From positions 1 to 33,235 of the forward strand of contig SUZP01000018.1 of NCBI GenBank assembly GCA_015059865.1: a DNA stretch of 33,235 nucleotides. The letters run 5' to 3'. The translations under genes and the position numbers were made by a program. This stretch comes from Rikenellaceae bacterium (GTDB lineage: Bacteria > Bacteroidota > Bacteroidia > Bacteroidales > Rikenellaceae). The notes under the pieces were generated by a model. It worked only from the letters and a program-made list of their open reading frames with translations. It was not told the origin of the DNA and did not search any database. Position 1 is the stretch's first letter; each line of letters opens with the position of its first letter. Of the stretch, positions 7,591 to 17,245 are shown one piece after another.

Positions 7591-8745
7591 TTAAAATGTG
7601 TAAACTGCACGCACACGATACTCCTTATACTTAAAGTCAATCGGATCGTTTCCAATATTGAAATGTACTTTATTAGCGTATTCGGCTGTATGCTCAGTAG
7701 AAGACCAATAGTTTCCTTCGCCAAGGGGTGCAAATCCATTAGCAGACAAACTTTCACCAAGCACCTCACGCTGTTTGTGAATTTGCAACAACTCGTTGTA
7801 TGCAGGGAGATACCAACCTTCACCAAGGTCTGCACACCACTTGAAAGCAGGATACTTAGACCCCCAGTCCTCGAGAAGCTTGATTGTCTCCATATTCACT
7901 CGACCATCCTCCTTATCGGTAGTGCCAACCAAAACATAGTCGCTATTTTTATCATTGACACACCACTTCAACAAAGGAGCCTCGTCAAGCATCATAATCT
8001 TGGTAACATTCTCGTCGATGTAGTAGATAACGCCTGCCACATTCTCCTTAATAGCAATAGCTCCAACCACATACGGCGAAGCGGTCTGAGTAACCACCAA
8101 TTTTTTGCTCTTGTTATACTCTGCGTTGTAGAGCGTAACTACGGCCTTACGATTTTTGTCGGTATAGTAATATTTAGAGGCTTTAAGTCGAACTTCGCCC
8201 TCCATCTTCGTACAAGTAAGCCAACTTGCATTACTTGACACTTCGTAATCAACATTAGAGCTCACCGCAACAGCTCCACTACCTCCACTATACTTGTATT
8301 CGAAAGTATCAAACTCCAATCCAAGAAGAATTGTTGTTTGAGCAACTTCCAACTCAGCCGATAATCCCTCCTCGCTATTCTGTACGAGAATTGTTCCACG
8401 ACGCTCCTTATGCTCGGTCTCAACCTCATCATCATAGCTCAACACCGAGAATTTGAGAGTCGATTTACCCTCTACGCCACTCTCTGTCTCAACAATAATC
8501 CAATCTGCCTCGGTCGAAGCCTGCCAAGCGCAAGGAGAAGAGACCTCAACCTCATAAGTACCGGCTTCTACTGGAACATCGATAGATGCTGGCGAGAATG
8601 AAATCACATTTTCGTCGGTATCCGAGCTATCTCCCGGCTGCTCAGTAACTCCTCCGTTTACATCATCGAGACCATCCGACGACTCGCACGCGGTAAAAAC
8701 CATACCAACTGCCGCCAATAAAAGTAAAAGTTTTTTCATTTTCAT
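7591..8745 (-). CDS. BACON-domain lipoprotein with a C-terminal DUF1566-like domain
   Basis: A 384-aa lipoprotein with lipobox FTAC (Cys20) followed by an acidic linker. Two BACON-type beta-sandwich repeats follow, at about 45-140 (CAWQASTEADWI) and 140-225 (YEVSSNASWLTC); such domains are thought to bind glycans or mucin. The C-terminal third (WYLPAYNELLQI, then NYWSST and YRVRAVYTF) looks like a DUF1566/Lcl-type or FRVAF-like domain common in Bacteroidetes surface proteins. The function is unknown; it is probably an exposed or adhesin-like protein. It has its own promoter and terminator. Confidence 0.8.
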   Translation of the reverse strand: MKMKKLLLLLAAVGMVFTACESSDGLDDVNGGVTEQPGDSSDTDENVISFSPASIDVPVEAGTYEVEVSSPCAWQASTEADWIIVETESGVEGKSTLKFSVLSYDDEVETEHKERRGTILVQNSEEGLSAELEVAQTTILLGLEFDTFEYKYSGGSGAVAVSSNVDYEVSSNASWLTCTKMEGEVRLKASKYYYTDKNRKAVVTLYNAEYNKSKKLVVTQTASPYVVGAIAIKENVAGVIYYIDENVTKIMMLDEAPLLKWCVNDKNSDYVLVGTTDKEDGRVNMETIKLLEDWGSKYPAFKWCADLGEGWYLPAYNELLQIHKQREVLGESLSANGFAPLGEGNYWSSTEHTAEYANKVHFNIGNDPIDFKYKEYRVRAVYTF

Positions 8746-8885
8746 AATAGTTTTTATATAATACTTTTGTTAAAATTCGTTTTAAGCCATCCGAGATAGA
8801 TACTGCAACCCAAGAAATTTGTAATCTTACCCTTATAAAGTTTTTGAATTTACACTAAATGCACTCCCCTCGTATGTTACAGCAA

Positions 8886-8916
8886 CAAAGGTAATAACAT
8901 TTTTCAAAATCACAAA
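8886..8916 (-). promoter_or_regulatory. Promoter of the BACON lipoprotein gene
   Basis: A perfect Bacteroidetes promoter on the minus strand: TTTG (8916-8913), 19 nt, TACCTTTG (8893-8886). The 5' UTR would be about 135 nt. Confidence 0.85.
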
Positions 8917-8925
8917 AAAAGAGAC

Positions 8926-8956
8926 AAAAAAAGAGACGAGAAAAAACTCTCGTCTC
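8926..8956 (-). terminator. Terminator at the end of the purine operon
   Basis: On the minus strand, stem GAGACGAG/CTCGTCTC (8956-8949 with 8940-8933) is followed by seven T (8932-8926). It lies directly behind purB and is partly built from the adjoining 7-bp repeats. Confidence 0.85.
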
Positions 8957-8968
8957 TCGTCTCTCGTC
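8948..8968. repeat. Heptamer array, TCTCGTC x3
   Basis: Three exact TCTCGTC units directly after the purB stop. The same unit occurs twice at 30163-30176. Confidence 0.85.
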
Positions 8969-8972
8969 TAAT

Positions 8973-10268
8973 TTAGAGTATTCCTGCACGCTGGAAGATA
9001 TAGTCCACATTTTTGAGGTAGTACTCCAATGTGAAGCACGAATCCAACTCCTCGCGAGTGAGCTTCGACATAACCTTCTCGTTCTCGGCGAGCAACTCCT
9101 GATAGTCGGCACGCTCCGCCATTGCACGCATAGCCACAGGCTGTACGGTGTCGTACGCCTCCTCACGCGAGAAGCCCTTGTCAATCAAGGCATTCATAAC
9201 GCGCTGTGCGAAGATAACCTTGCGAGTGCGATAGATATTCTCCATCATCACATCCTCGAAGACTACGAGGTTATCCAAGATACCCATAAAGCGGTTAAGC
9301 ATATAGTCGAGCAACTCGGTTGCATCAGGCAAGATGATACGCTCGGTTGCCGAGTGCGAGATATCACGCTCGTGCCACAAAGCAACATTCTCGCAAGCAG
9401 TAGCCATATAACCACGCATCACACGGGCGCAACCGCAGATATTCTCCGAAGAGATTGGATTACGCTTGTGAGGCATTGCGCTCGAACCCTTCTGTCCCTT
9501 GCCGAAAGCCTCCTCGACCTCGTGTACCTCGGTACGCTGCAAGTTGCGAACTTCGAGAGCCATCTGCTCCAACGAAGATGCGATAACTGCAAGAGTAGCA
9601 ATATAGTAGGCATGGCGGTCGCGCTGAATAACCTGTGTCGAAACATTTGCACTGTCGATACCCAACTTCTCGCAAACATAGTCCTGAATCATAGGCGGAA
9701 TATTTGCGAAGTTACCCACAGCACCACTCATCTTACCGACCTCTACGCCACGCGCAGCAGTGCGGAAACGCTCGATATTACGCTTCATCTCCTCGTACCA
9801 CAACGCCCACTTCAAACCAAAGCAGGTGATGTCGGCGTGAATACCGTGAGTACGACCGATGCAAGGGGTATTGCGGAACTCCAACGCACGGCGCTTCAAA
9901 ACAGCCAAGAAATTCTCTAAATCCTTTTCGAGGATTTCGTTTGCCTGACGGAGCAAATATCCGTTTGCAGTATCGACAACATCGGTAGATGTCAAACCGT
10001 AGTGTACCCACTTGCGCTCCTCGCCGAGTGTCTCCGATACGGCACGGGTGAATGCTACAACATCGTGGCGAGTCTGCTCCTCAATCTCCTTGATACGGTC
10101 AATCGAGAACGATGCCTTTGCCCACAACTTCTCAACATCTTCGGCAGGCACTACGCCCAATTTGCTCCACGCCTCCGAAGCGAGAATCTCAACTTTGAGG
10201 TATGCGCTAAACTTGTTCTGCTCGGTCCAAACATCACGCATAACCTTTCTGCTATATCTTTCAATCAT
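8973..10268 (-). CDS. purB: Adenylosuccinate lyase
   Basis: Splits SAICAR to AICAR and fumarate, and adenylosuccinate to AMP and fumarate, so it acts twice in purine synthesis. It has 431 aa, the usual length of the short bacterial form. The fumarase/aspartase superfamily signature [14 protein letters not shown] lies at about residues 262-275 and holds the mobile-loop serine. [18 protein letters not shown] and [15 protein letters not shown] are the other two conserved blocks. It is the last gene of the purine operon, 16 bp after folD, and is followed by an intrinsic terminator. Confidence 0.97.
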   Translation of the reverse strand: MIERYSRKVMRDVWTEQNKFSAYLKVEILASEAWSKLGVVPAEDVEKLWAKASFSIDRIKEIEEQTRHDVVAFTRAVSETLGEERKWVHYGLTSTDVVDTANGYLLRQANEILEKDLENFLAVLKRRALEFRNTPCIGRTHGIHADITCFGLKWALWYEEMKRNIERFRTAARGVEVGKMSGAVGNFANIPPMIQDYVCEKLGIDSANVSTQVIQRDRHAYYIATLAVIASSLEQMALEVRNLQRTEVHEVEEAFGKGQKGSSAMPHKRNPISSENICGCARVMRGYMATACENVALWHERDISHSATERIILPDATELLDYMLNRFMGILDNLVVFEDVMMENIYRTRKVIFAQRVMNALIDKGFSREEAYDTVQPVAMRAMAERADYQELLAENEKVMSKLTREELDSCFTLEYYLKNVDYIFQRAGIL

Positions 10269-10284
10269 AATATGTTATGTTTAG

Positions 10285-11142
10285 TTATTTAATAATTCGG
10301 TTTAGATAACATTCGATAGTATTCTTCATAAGCATTGTGATAGTCATCGGACCAACGCCACCCGGAACAGGGGTGATAAACGAGGCAACCTCTTGCGCTG
10401 CGGCAGTATCGACATCGCCACACAATTTGCCCGTTTCGGTGTCACGATTTACACCCACATCGATAACAATAGCACCCGGCTTAATCATATCGGCAGTGAT
10501 AAGGTGCTTGCGACCTACCGCAGCCACCAAAATATCCGCCTCACGGCACACTGCGCCCAAATCCTTGGTACGCGAGTGAGCGATAGTAACGGTTGCATTG
10601 GCATCGAGCAGCAACTTAACCATTGGCTTTCCCACGATATTGCTACGACCAACAACCACCGCCTTTTTGCCTGCCACATCAAAACCGCACTCGGCAATCA
10701 TCTGCATAACTCCCTTTGGTGTGCAAGGCACGATGCAAGGCTTTCCGAGCCAGAGATTTGCAACATTGGCAGGGTGGAAGCCATCGACATCCTTCTCGAA
10801 TGCAATAGCATCAATCACGCGCTCCTCGTCAATATGTTTTGGCAGTGGCAACTGCACCAATACGCCATCGGTCAATTCATCTGTATTGAGTCGCTCAATC
10901 TCCGCCAAAAGAGTCTCCTCGGTGGTGTCGGCAGGCATTGTGATAAGTTCGCTCCTGATACCAACCTCGCCCGCAGCCTTAATCTTGCCACGCACATACG
11001 ACTGACTTGCGGGGTTTTCGCCTACCAAGATTACCGCCAACGAAGGCACACGACCATACTTCTTCTCCAAGACCTTAACCTCCTCTGCCATCTCGCCTTT
11101 CAAGCGCAGAGAGAGCTGTTTTCCATCTATTATATTTCCCAT
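10285..11142 (-). CDS. folD: Bifunctional methylenetetrahydrofolate dehydrogenase/cyclohydrolase
   Basis: Interconverts 5,10-methylene-, methenyl- and 10-formyl-THF. Its 10-formyl-THF feeds PurN and PurH, which explains its place in the purine operon. YVRGKIKAAGEVGI holds the catalytic Lys; DGVLVQLPLP, the KDVDGFHPAN motif and VVVGRSNIVGKPM (NADP site) are typical, and the C-terminus has TPVPGGVGPMT. I chose ATG 11142 (285 aa, starting MGNIIDGKQ) because it gives the usual length and lies 7 nt after the purD stop. A start 10 codons upstream (11172) would overlap purD. Confidence 0.96.
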   Translation of the reverse strand: MGNIIDGKQLSLRLKGEMAEEVKVLEKKYGRVPSLAVILVGENPASQSYVRGKIKAAGEVGIRSELITMPADTTEETLLAEIERLNTDELTDGVLVQLPLPKHIDEERVIDAIAFEKDVDGFHPANVANLWLGKPCIVPCTPKGVMQMIAECGFDVAGKKAVVVGRSNIVGKPMVKLLLDANATVTIAHSRTKDLGAVCREADILVAAVGRKHLITADMIKPGAIVIDVGVNRDTETGKLCGDVDTAAAQEVASFITPVPGGVGPMTITMLMKNTIECYLNRIIK

Positions 11143-11149
11143 ACTTTTA

Positions 11150-12397
11150 CTACTTAAACGCTTTATGACCAATATCTGTACGGTGGAAGAGGTTTTCGCA
11201 CTCTATTTTTGCGACCTCCTCGTTTGCCTTACGGTGTGCATCTATAAGGGTTGCGCCCTTTGCTACAACAAAAAGCACGCGACCGCCATTTGTTACCAAC
11301 TCGCCATCTTTAATGGCTGTACCCATATGGAATACCGTGCCATCAACCTTCTCGGTGCCGCGAATAGGGTAGCCCTTGGCGTAGTCACCCGGATAGCCTT
11401 TCGATGCGAGAACAATGCCAAGTGTAACCGCCTTGCTCCACACAATCGGTGCAGGCTCAACGCCCGTAGCCACAGCCTCAAAAACATTTGCGATATCACT
11501 ATCAATCAACGGCAACACAACCTCGGTTTCAGGGTCACCAAAGCGAGCATTAAACTCGATAACCTTCACGCCGTCAGCCGTTTTCATCAAACCGCCATAG
11601 AGGACACCTGTAAGTGGACAGCCCTCTGCAACCATCGCCTTTGCTGTTGGGCGCATCACACGCTCCATTGCAAATTCGAGGTCTTCATCGGCGATAAACG
11701 GCAACGAAGTGTAGGCTCCCATACCGCCCGTATTAGGACCTTTGTCGCCATCGTAGGCGCGTTTGTGGTCTTGTGCCACAGGCATAGGGTAGACATTCTC
11801 GCCCTCCACAAAGCACATCAACGAAAACTCAGGACCTTCGAGGAAATCCTCCACGACGACACGCCCTTTGCCAAAGCGGTCATCGAGCAACATATCACGC
11901 AGAGCCTCGCGAGCCTCTTCCATTGTCTCGGCAATCACAACTCCCTTACCGGCTGCCAAACCGTCATATTTCAGCACTGCCGGCAATGGGCGAGCCTCAA
12001 CATAGGCCACCGCCTCGTCGTAGTTGTCGAATGCCTTATATCCCGCAGTCGGAATATCGTACTTCGCCATCAACTCCTTGGCAAACTCCTTCGATGTCTC
12101 GATACGAGCAGCCGATTTGGTATGACCGAAAATTTTGAAACCCTCCTTGCGGAACTCATCGGCAATACCCACCGCCAAAGCGGCCTCAGGACCTACTACG
12201 GTTAGGTCGATAGCGTTCTCCTTGACAAACGCCTTCAACTTCTCGACCTCGGTATCCTTAATCGCTACGCACTCCGCCTGCTGGGCAATACCCGCATTTC
12301 CGGGTGCGCAAAATATCTTATCCACGCTCGGTGAACGGAACAACGCATCGACAATAGCGTGCTCACGACCTCCCGAACCAACGACTAAAACTTTCAT
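11150..12397 (-). CDS. purD: Phosphoribosylamine-glycine ligase (GAR synthetase)
   Basis: Ligates glycine to 5-phosphoribosylamine with ATP, the second step of IMP synthesis. It is a 415-aa ATP-grasp enzyme. The N-terminal VLVVGSGGREHAI is diagnostic. KYDGLAAGKGVVIA is the ATP-binding loop, DHKRAYDGDKGPNTGGMGAY is highly conserved, and FNARFGDPETEVVLP carries metal and ATP ligands. It is separated from purH by 185 bp that hold a palindromic repeat, and its stop lies 7 nt before folD. Its substrate phosphoribosylamine would be made by the unusual PurF at 15737-17107. Confidence 0.97.
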   Translation of the reverse strand: MKVLVVGSGGREHAIVDALFRSPSVDKIFCAPGNAGIAQQAECVAIKDTEVEKLKAFVKENAIDLTVVGPEAALAVGIADEFRKEGFKIFGHTKSAARIETSKEFAKELMAKYDIPTAGYKAFDNYDEAVAYVEARPLPAVLKYDGLAAGKGVVIAETMEEAREALRDMLLDDRFGKGRVVVEDFLEGPEFSLMCFVEGENVYPMPVAQDHKRAYDGDKGPNTGGMGAYTSLPFIADEDLEFAMERVMRPTAKAMVAEGCPLTGVLYGGLMKTADGVKVIEFNARFGDPETEVVLPLIDSDIANVFEAVATGVEPAPIVWSKAVTLGIVLASKGYPGDYAKGYPIRGTEKVDGTVFHMGTAIKDGELVTNGGRVLFVVAKGATLIDAHRKANEEVAKIECENLFHRTDIGHKAFK

Positions 12398-12403
12398 AGT
12401 TTT

Positions 12404-12438
12404 ACAAATTCAAAATGCAAAATGCAGAATTCAAAATT
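12404..12438. repeat. Heptamer array (CAAAATG-type)
   Basis: Seven-bp units CAAAATG, CAAAATG, CAGAATT and CAAAATT, with a degenerate unit before them, just upstream of purD. This is the complement-type sequence of the TTTTGCA array at 22012-22039. Confidence 0.7.
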
Positions 12439-12458
12439 ATCATTCTTTACCACAACCC

Positions 12459-12582
12459 AATTTTTCACTTTTGGGAGAGAAGATTTGGCTTTGCCCCCTT
12501 AATGCTCGGAGGGAGCATACTTTGCGTATGTGACCTTCGGGCAGTAAGGGTAAAAGTCAAATATTCCTTCCAAAATGGAAAA
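12459..12582. repeat. Imperfect palindromic intergenic repeat, copy B
   Basis: Arms of about 60 bp meet at the apex AGCATACTTTGCGTATGTGA (12514-12533). For example, ATTTGGCTTTGCCCCCTTA on the left matches the complement of TAAGGGTAAAAGTCAAAT on the right, with several mismatches. It shares its apex with copy A (3710-3916) and fills most of the purH-purD gap. Confidence 0.75.
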
Positions 12583-14112
12583 TTAATGTTTGAAGTGTCT
12601 CATACCGGTAAACAACATCGTGATACCCAACTCGTTAGCCTTCTTAATCGAGTCCTCATCACGAACAGAGCCTCCCGGCTGAACAATAGCAGTAACGCCA
12701 TACTCGGCAGCAAATGCTACGGTATCATCAAATGGAAGGAAACCATCCGAAGCAAGCACCAAACCCTCGGTATGACCTGCTGCCTGTGCCTGTTTGAGAG
12801 CAATCTCGGCAGAGCCTACACGGTTCATCTGACCTGCACCAACACCCAAAGTCGCGCCATTCTTAACCACTGCGATAGCGTTCGACTTAACATGCTTAAC
12901 CACACGCCAGCCGAAGTTCATATCGGTCAATTGCTCCTCTGTCGGTTTTGCCTCGGTTACGCACATATCGGCAACAACCTCCTTTGTGGTGGTGTCGAGG
13001 TGCTGAACAAGCAGACCGCCATTTACGCTAATATACTGATTTTGAATATCGTTCGTACGAGTCATATCGACCTTCAATACGCGCAAATTCTTCTTTGCGC
13101 AGAGAATTTCGAGAGCCTCAGGGGTGAACGATGGAGCCATAACAATCTCCAAGAAGATAGGCTTCATTCCGAGTGCCACCTCTGCGGTAACCTCACGATT
13201 GAGGGCTACGATACCGCCGAAGATACTCTTTGTGTCGGCCTCGTAAGCGCGTGTCCAAGCCTCCAACGCATCCTTTCCAATCGCTGCACCACAAGGGTTC
13301 ATATGCTTCAATGCCACACAGAAAGGCTCCTCGAACTCACGCACGATATTGAGGGCTGCGTTTGCGTCTTGAATATTGTTGTACGAAAGCTCCTTGCCAT
13401 TCAACTGCTCGGCATAAGCCAACGAGAAGTGAGTGGTCGAGTTGTCGCGGTAGAACTTTGCCGACTGGTGAGGATTCTCGCCATAACGCAACGACTGCTG
13501 CTCGTCAAACTCCAAGAACAATTTTTCGGACAAACCTGCCTGCTTGCGCATATAGGTTGCGATGCACATATCATACTCTGCGGTATGAGTATAGGCCTTT
13601 GCCGAGAGCTGCAAACGAGTCTCAACCTTTGTATTACCCTCAGCCTTAATCTCGTCAAGAATCTGTGCGTAGTCCGCAGGGTCGCAAACTACGGTTACAT
13701 CTTTGTAGTTCTTCGCTGCCGAACGCAACATCGAAGGACCACCGATATCGATATTTTCGATAGCCTCAGCCATCTCCACGCCCTCCTTGGCGATAGTCTG
13801 ACGGAAAGGGTAGAGGTTTACGCAGACCATATCTATAAACTCGATACCATTCTCGCGCAACGCCTCCAAGTGGCTCTCCAAATCGCGGCGAGCCAACAAA
13901 CCGCCATGCACCTTCGGGTGCAAGGTCTTAACGCGACCATCGCAAATCTCAGGGAAGCCCGTAACCTCGCTGATGCCGATAGTCTTAACTCCATTCTTCT
14001 CCAAAAGGCTCTGCGTACCGCCCGTAGCGATAATCTCCCAGCCCAGCGACTGCAAACCACTGACGAACTCCACCAAGCCCGTCTTGTCGCTAACACTAAC
14101 CAATGCTCTCAT
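12583..14112 (-). CDS. purH: Bifunctional AICAR transformylase/IMP cyclohydrolase
   Basis: Performs the last two steps to IMP. The N-terminal MGS-like IMP cyclohydrolase domain (residues 1 to about 195) shows SVSDKTGLVEF, GRVKTLHPKVHGG and NIDIGGPSMLRSAAKN. The C-terminal AICAR transformylase domain shows LRYGENPHQSA, LSYNNIQDANAAL and the catalytic KHMNPCGAA segment. I chose ATG 14112 (MRALVSVSD, 509 aa), which fits the family N-terminus. A start 12 codons upstream (14148) would overlap purN. It uses 10-formyl-THF from FolD, encoded two genes downstream. Confidence 0.97.
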   Translation of the reverse strand: MRALVSVSDKTGLVEFVSGLQSLGWEIIATGGTQSLLEKNGVKTIGISEVTGFPEICDGRVKTLHPKVHGGLLARRDLESHLEALRENGIEFIDMVCVNLYPFRQTIAKEGVEMAEAIENIDIGGPSMLRSAAKNYKDVTVVCDPADYAQILDEIKAEGNTKVETRLQLSAKAYTHTAEYDMCIATYMRKQAGLSEKLFLEFDEQQSLRYGENPHQSAKFYRDNSTTHFSLAYAEQLNGKELSYNNIQDANAALNIVREFEEPFCVALKHMNPCGAAIGKDALEAWTRAYEADTKSIFGGIVALNREVTAEVALGMKPIFLEIVMAPSFTPEALEILCAKKNLRVLKVDMTRTNDIQNQYISVNGGLLVQHLDTTTKEVVADMCVTEAKPTEEQLTDMNFGWRVVKHVKSNAIAVVKNGATLGVGAGQMNRVGSAEIALKQAQAAGHTEGLVLASDGFLPFDDTVAFAAEYGVTAIVQPGGSVRDEDSIKKANELGITMLFTGMRHFKH

Positions 14113-14137
14113 CTCTCTTATATATTTTCTATTTATT

Positions 14138-14701
14138 CTATTTTTCAATCAATCTCTTTATGGTCTCGACATAGAGCGCGTGCTCAATCTTATGACCTAT
14201 ACTATGCACCTCGTCTGCACTATCGCCATCGTAGTCGAAGGCGCGCTGTGCGATAATCTTTCCACCATCCAATGTTTCATCAACATAGTGGATGGTAATA
14301 CCAAAGACCTTCACGCCATACTCCAACGCCTGTTCCACCGCGTTAGCACCACGAAATGCAGGCAACAACGACGGGTGAATGTTGATTATACGACCGCCAT
14401 AGGCTTTGAGCAGCGTGTCGCCCACGATACGCATATATCCGGCCAAGCAGACCAGCTCGATACTCTTCTCATCGAGGCGAGCCACAATCTCGGCCTCATA
14501 CTCCGCCTTCGAGCCATACTCCTTTGGCGAAAAGGCAAAGCACTCAATACCATGCTGTGCAGCTCTCTGTACGGCCTTTGCACTCGGCTTATCGCAGACA
14601 ATAAGTGCCACCTCGGCAGCCAAATCACCGCGCTCGCAAGCCGCAACAATAGCCTCCAAGTTCGAGCCTTCGCCCGATGCGAAGATTGCTATCTGCACCA
14701 T
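14138..14701 (-). CDS. purN: Phosphoribosylglycinamide formyltransferase (GART)
   Basis: Transfers formyl from 10-formyl-THF to GAR. The N-terminal IAIFASGEGSNLEAI binds the phosphate of GAR. The catalytic Asn-His pair is in INIHPSLLPAFRG and the catalytic Asp in VDETLDGG. I chose the ATG at 14701 (187 aa): the upstream alternative at 14710 is TTG. The ATG lies one base after the purM TAG stop, so translation is almost certainly coupled. The stop lies 25 bp before purH. Confidence 0.96.
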   Translation of the reverse strand: MVQIAIFASGEGSNLEAIVAACERGDLAAEVALIVCDKPSAKAVQRAAQHGIECFAFSPKEYGSKAEYEAEIVARLDEKSIELVCLAGYMRIVGDTLLKAYGGRIINIHPSLLPAFRGANAVEQALEYGVKVFGITIHYVDETLDGGKIIAQRAFDYDGDSADEVHSIGHKIEHALYVETIKRLIEK

Positions 14702-14702
14702 A

Positions 14703-15728
14703 CTACTCAATGACTACGCCCTCCTCGCCTGTTACACGACCAATAATCGAGGCCTTCTCGCCAGCAGCAGCCAAGATGTCGAGAGCCTTCTGAGCCTCGC
14801 TCTCGTCGAGCGCGATAACCATTCCCACGCCCATATTGAAGATGTTAAACATCTCACGGTGAGGGATATTACCATACTTTTCGAGCAACTTAAATACGCC
14901 CAAAATCTCCCACGAGCCCTCGTTGATATGCAAGCCCTGACCGTCGTGCAAGATGCGTGGAATATTCTCGTCGAAACCGCCACCTGTGATGTGGCAGATG
15001 CCGTGAACATCGCAGTTACGAACAACCTGCAACACCTGCTTAACATAGATGCGTGTAGGGCAGAGCAGAGCCTCGCCCAAGGTGCGGTCGCCCAACTCCT
15101 CGTACTTTGCGTTCAAGTCGAGGTTGTTGTCAGCCAAGACCTTACGCACAAGCGAAAAGCCGTTCGAGTGAACACCGCTTGATGCTATACCAATCAAGAC
15201 ATCGCCAACCTTAACCTTCGAGCCATCAATGAGTTGTGACTTCTCAACAACACCACAAGTGAAGCCAGCGATATCGTACTCGCCATCCTCATACATTCCC
15301 GGCATCTCGGCAGTCTCACCACCAATCAGTGCACAGCCAGCCTGACGACAGCCCTCGGCAACGCCTGCTACGATAGCCTCAACCTTTGCAGGGATATTGT
15401 GTCCGAGTGCTACATAGTCGAGGAAGAACAACGGCTCAGCGCCCTGTGCCAAGACATCGTTCACGCACATCGCAACGGCATCGATACCAATAGTATCGTG
15501 CTTATCCATAGCGAAGGCCAACTTCAACTTTGTACCTACGCCATCTGTTCCGCTAACCAACACTGGCTCCTTAACATTGAGAGCCGCGAGGTCAAACATA
15601 CCGCCAAAAGCGCCGATATTGCCCATCGTACCCAAGCGGTTGGTCGATGCCACATGTTGTTTAATTCGGCGTACCACCTCGTAACCTGCTTCGAGGTTTA
15701 CACCTGCTTTTTCGTAATTTACTGCCAT
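14703..15728 (-). CDS. purM: Phosphoribosylformylglycinamidine cyclo-ligase (AIR synthetase)
   Basis: Closes the imidazole ring of FGAM with ATP to give AIR. It has 341 aa, the normal length. [15 protein letters not shown] and [20 protein letters not shown] are the ATP and metal segments of the AIRS fold, and [15 protein letters not shown] is the conserved C-terminal domain motif. It starts 8 bp after the purF stop and ends one base before the purN start. Confidence 0.97.
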   Translation of the reverse strand: MAVNYEKAGVNLEAGYEVVRRIKQHVASTNRLGTMGNIGAFGGMFDLAALNVKEPVLVSGTDGVGTKLKLAFAMDKHDTIGIDAVAMCVNDVLAQGAEPLFFLDYVALGHNIPAKVEAIVAGVAEGCRQAGCALIGGETAEMPGMYEDGEYDIAGFTCGVVEKSQLIDGSKVKVGDVLIGIASSGVHSNGFSLVRKVLADNNLDLNAKYEELGDRTLGEALLCPTRIYVKQVLQVVRNCDVHGICHITGGGFDENIPRILHDGQGLHINEGSWEILGVFKLLEKYGNIPHREMFNIFNMGVGMVIALDESEAQKALDILAAAGEKASIIGRVTGEEGVVIE

Positions 15729-15736
15729 AATTATAT

Positions 15737-17107
15737 CTATTTTTTCTTGTTAATTTCCGAAATATCGTGTGTCATAGGGGTAGGATACTTGCCATCGAAG
15801 CAAGCGAAACACATCTTCTTGCACTTGCCATTCGACGAGGCCAAACACTCCTCGACAGACAAGAAGGCCAATGAGTCGGCACCTATAATCTTGCAAACCT
15901 CCTCCACAGAGTGCTTTGCACTAATCAACTCATCGAGCGAGGTGGTATCCACGCCATAACAACAAGGGTGAGTCATCGTCGGGCTTACAATGCGCACATG
16001 CACCTCCTTTGCTCCCGCCTCACGCAACATCGTAACGATGCGCTTCGAGGTTGTTCCGCGCACTATCGAGTCATCAACCAAAGCGATACGCTTGCCCTCG
16101 ACAATCGAACGAATAGCCGACAGCTTCATCTTCACACCCTTCTCGCGCAATGCCTGCGATGGTTGAATAAAGGTACGACCTATATACTTATTTTTAATAA
16201 GTCCCATCTCGTACGGAATGCCACTCTCCTCGGCATAGCCCATTGCTGCCGACAACGAAGAGTCAGGCACTCCAACCACAATATCAGCCTCAGCAGGGGC
16301 CTCGTGCCACAAGCGACGACCAGACTCCTTGCGGAAGGCGTGGACATTGCAACCATCGATATCGCTATCGGGGCGCGCGAAGTAGATATACTCCATAGCG
16401 CACATATTGTGCTCGCACTTCAACGCATATTTGCGGCTACGCAAGCCATTTTCGTCAATTGTAACAACCTCGCCCGGCTCTACATCGCGCAAAAATGTTG
16501 CACCCATAACATCGAAGGCACAAGTCTCACTCGACACAACATAGCCATCGCCCAACTTACCAATAGCCAATGGGCGAATACCATACTTATCGCGGCAGGC
16601 ATAGAGGCGATTTTGTGTCATAATAACAAATGCGAACGAGCCCTCCAACAAATCGAGTGCCTCCATTATCGTAAATATACGAGGTTCATCAGCCTCCTTC
16701 TTGATAAGGTGAGCGAACAGCTCGGCATTTGTGTGCGACTGGAAGAGACTACCTTTGCTCTCCAAATAATCTCTAATCTGCTGTGCATTCACAATATTAC
16801 CATTGTGGGCAATTGCAAAAGAGCCTGTATTATGAAGGAATGACAATGGCTCGATATTGTCGATGCTACGACCACCAGCCATAGTATAGAGGACATGTCC
16901 CAAGCACATCTTTCCCTCCAACTTCTGCAACTGTGCCTCATTAAACACCTCCTGCACAAGTCCGTGTCCGCGGTGACGGTGCATATGACCATCACTTGCA
17001 ACACTAACCATACCGCAACCCTCTTGACCACGATGTTGCATCGAGTGGAGTCCATAATAGACCAATGACGAGGCGTGCTCAACGCCATAAACTCCTAAAA
17101 CACTCAT
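15737..17107 (-). CDS. purF: Amidophosphoribosyltransferase with a degenerate glutaminase site
   Basis: The family makes phosphoribosylamine from PRPP and glutamine. The PRTase part is intact ([13 protein letters not shown] near 344-356) and the Fe-S type cysteines are present ([22 protein letters not shown]). The N-terminus is odd. Family members begin (E)CGVFGI with catalytic Cys1, but this ORF begins MSVLGVYG, and an in-frame TAG two codons upstream prevents extension. The glutamine-binding Arg of GHVRY is Leu73 and the Asp of SSDTE is Asn127. The oxyanion segment AHNGN is kept. GAG-TGT (Glu-Cys) can be read in another frame across the start codon, hinting at a small deletion. The enzyme may work with ammonia only. 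A sequencing error could explain the missing Cys but not the other changes. Confidence 0.93.
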   Translation of the reverse strand: MSVLGVYGVEHASSLVYYGLHSMQHRGQEGCGMVSVASDGHMHRHRGHGLVQEVFNEAQLQKLEGKMCLGHVLYTMAGGRSIDNIEPLSFLHNTGSFAIAHNGNIVNAQQIRDYLESKGSLFQSHTNAELFAHLIKKEADEPRIFTIMEALDLLEGSFAFVIMTQNRLYACRDKYGIRPLAIGKLGDGYVVSSETCAFDVMGATFLRDVEPGEVVTIDENGLRSRKYALKCEHNMCAMEYIYFARPDSDIDGCNVHAFRKESGRRLWHEAPAEADIVVGVPDSSLSAAMGYAEESGIPYEMGLIKNKYIGRTFIQPSQALREKGVKMKLSAIRSIVEGKRIALVDDSIVRGTTSKRIVTMLREAGAKEVHVRIVSPTMTHPCCYGVDTTSLDELISAKHSVEEVCKIIGADSLAFLSVEECLASSNGKCKKMCFACFDGKYPTPMTHDISEINKKK

Positions 17108-17124
17108 AAAAAACTATGTTTTTT

Positions 17125-17242
17125 AATTGACAATTGACAATTGATAATTGATAATTATGGTAAAACGATAGATCGTTTTATACAGATTATTTTATCATAT
17201 GTATAAATACTTTTAATTGTCAACTGTCAATTTTCAATTGTC
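17125..17242. repeat. Inverted heptamer-array element between purL and purF
   Basis: AATTGAC/AATTGAT units (17125-17159) and their inverse AATTGTC-type units (17215-17242) flank a core containing the palindrome AAAACGAT-AG-ATCGTTTT (17162-17179). A similar element lies at 20958-21103, so the two flank purL. The operon transcript could form a long hairpin here. Confidence 0.75.
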
Positions 17243-17245
17243 AAT

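Noticed and set aside
11165..12205. A 346-codon plus-strand frame antisense to purD (and a 254-codon one at 10393-11157 antisense to folD)
   Set aside because: They are shadow frames produced by the codon usage of the real genes; composition is unlike a protein.
12415..14256. A 613-codon open frame on the plus strand, antisense to purH
   Set aside because: It covers purH and its flanks in the opposite strand, has Cys/Leu/His-rich composition typical of a mirrored frame, and has no domain or promoter. purH is certain.
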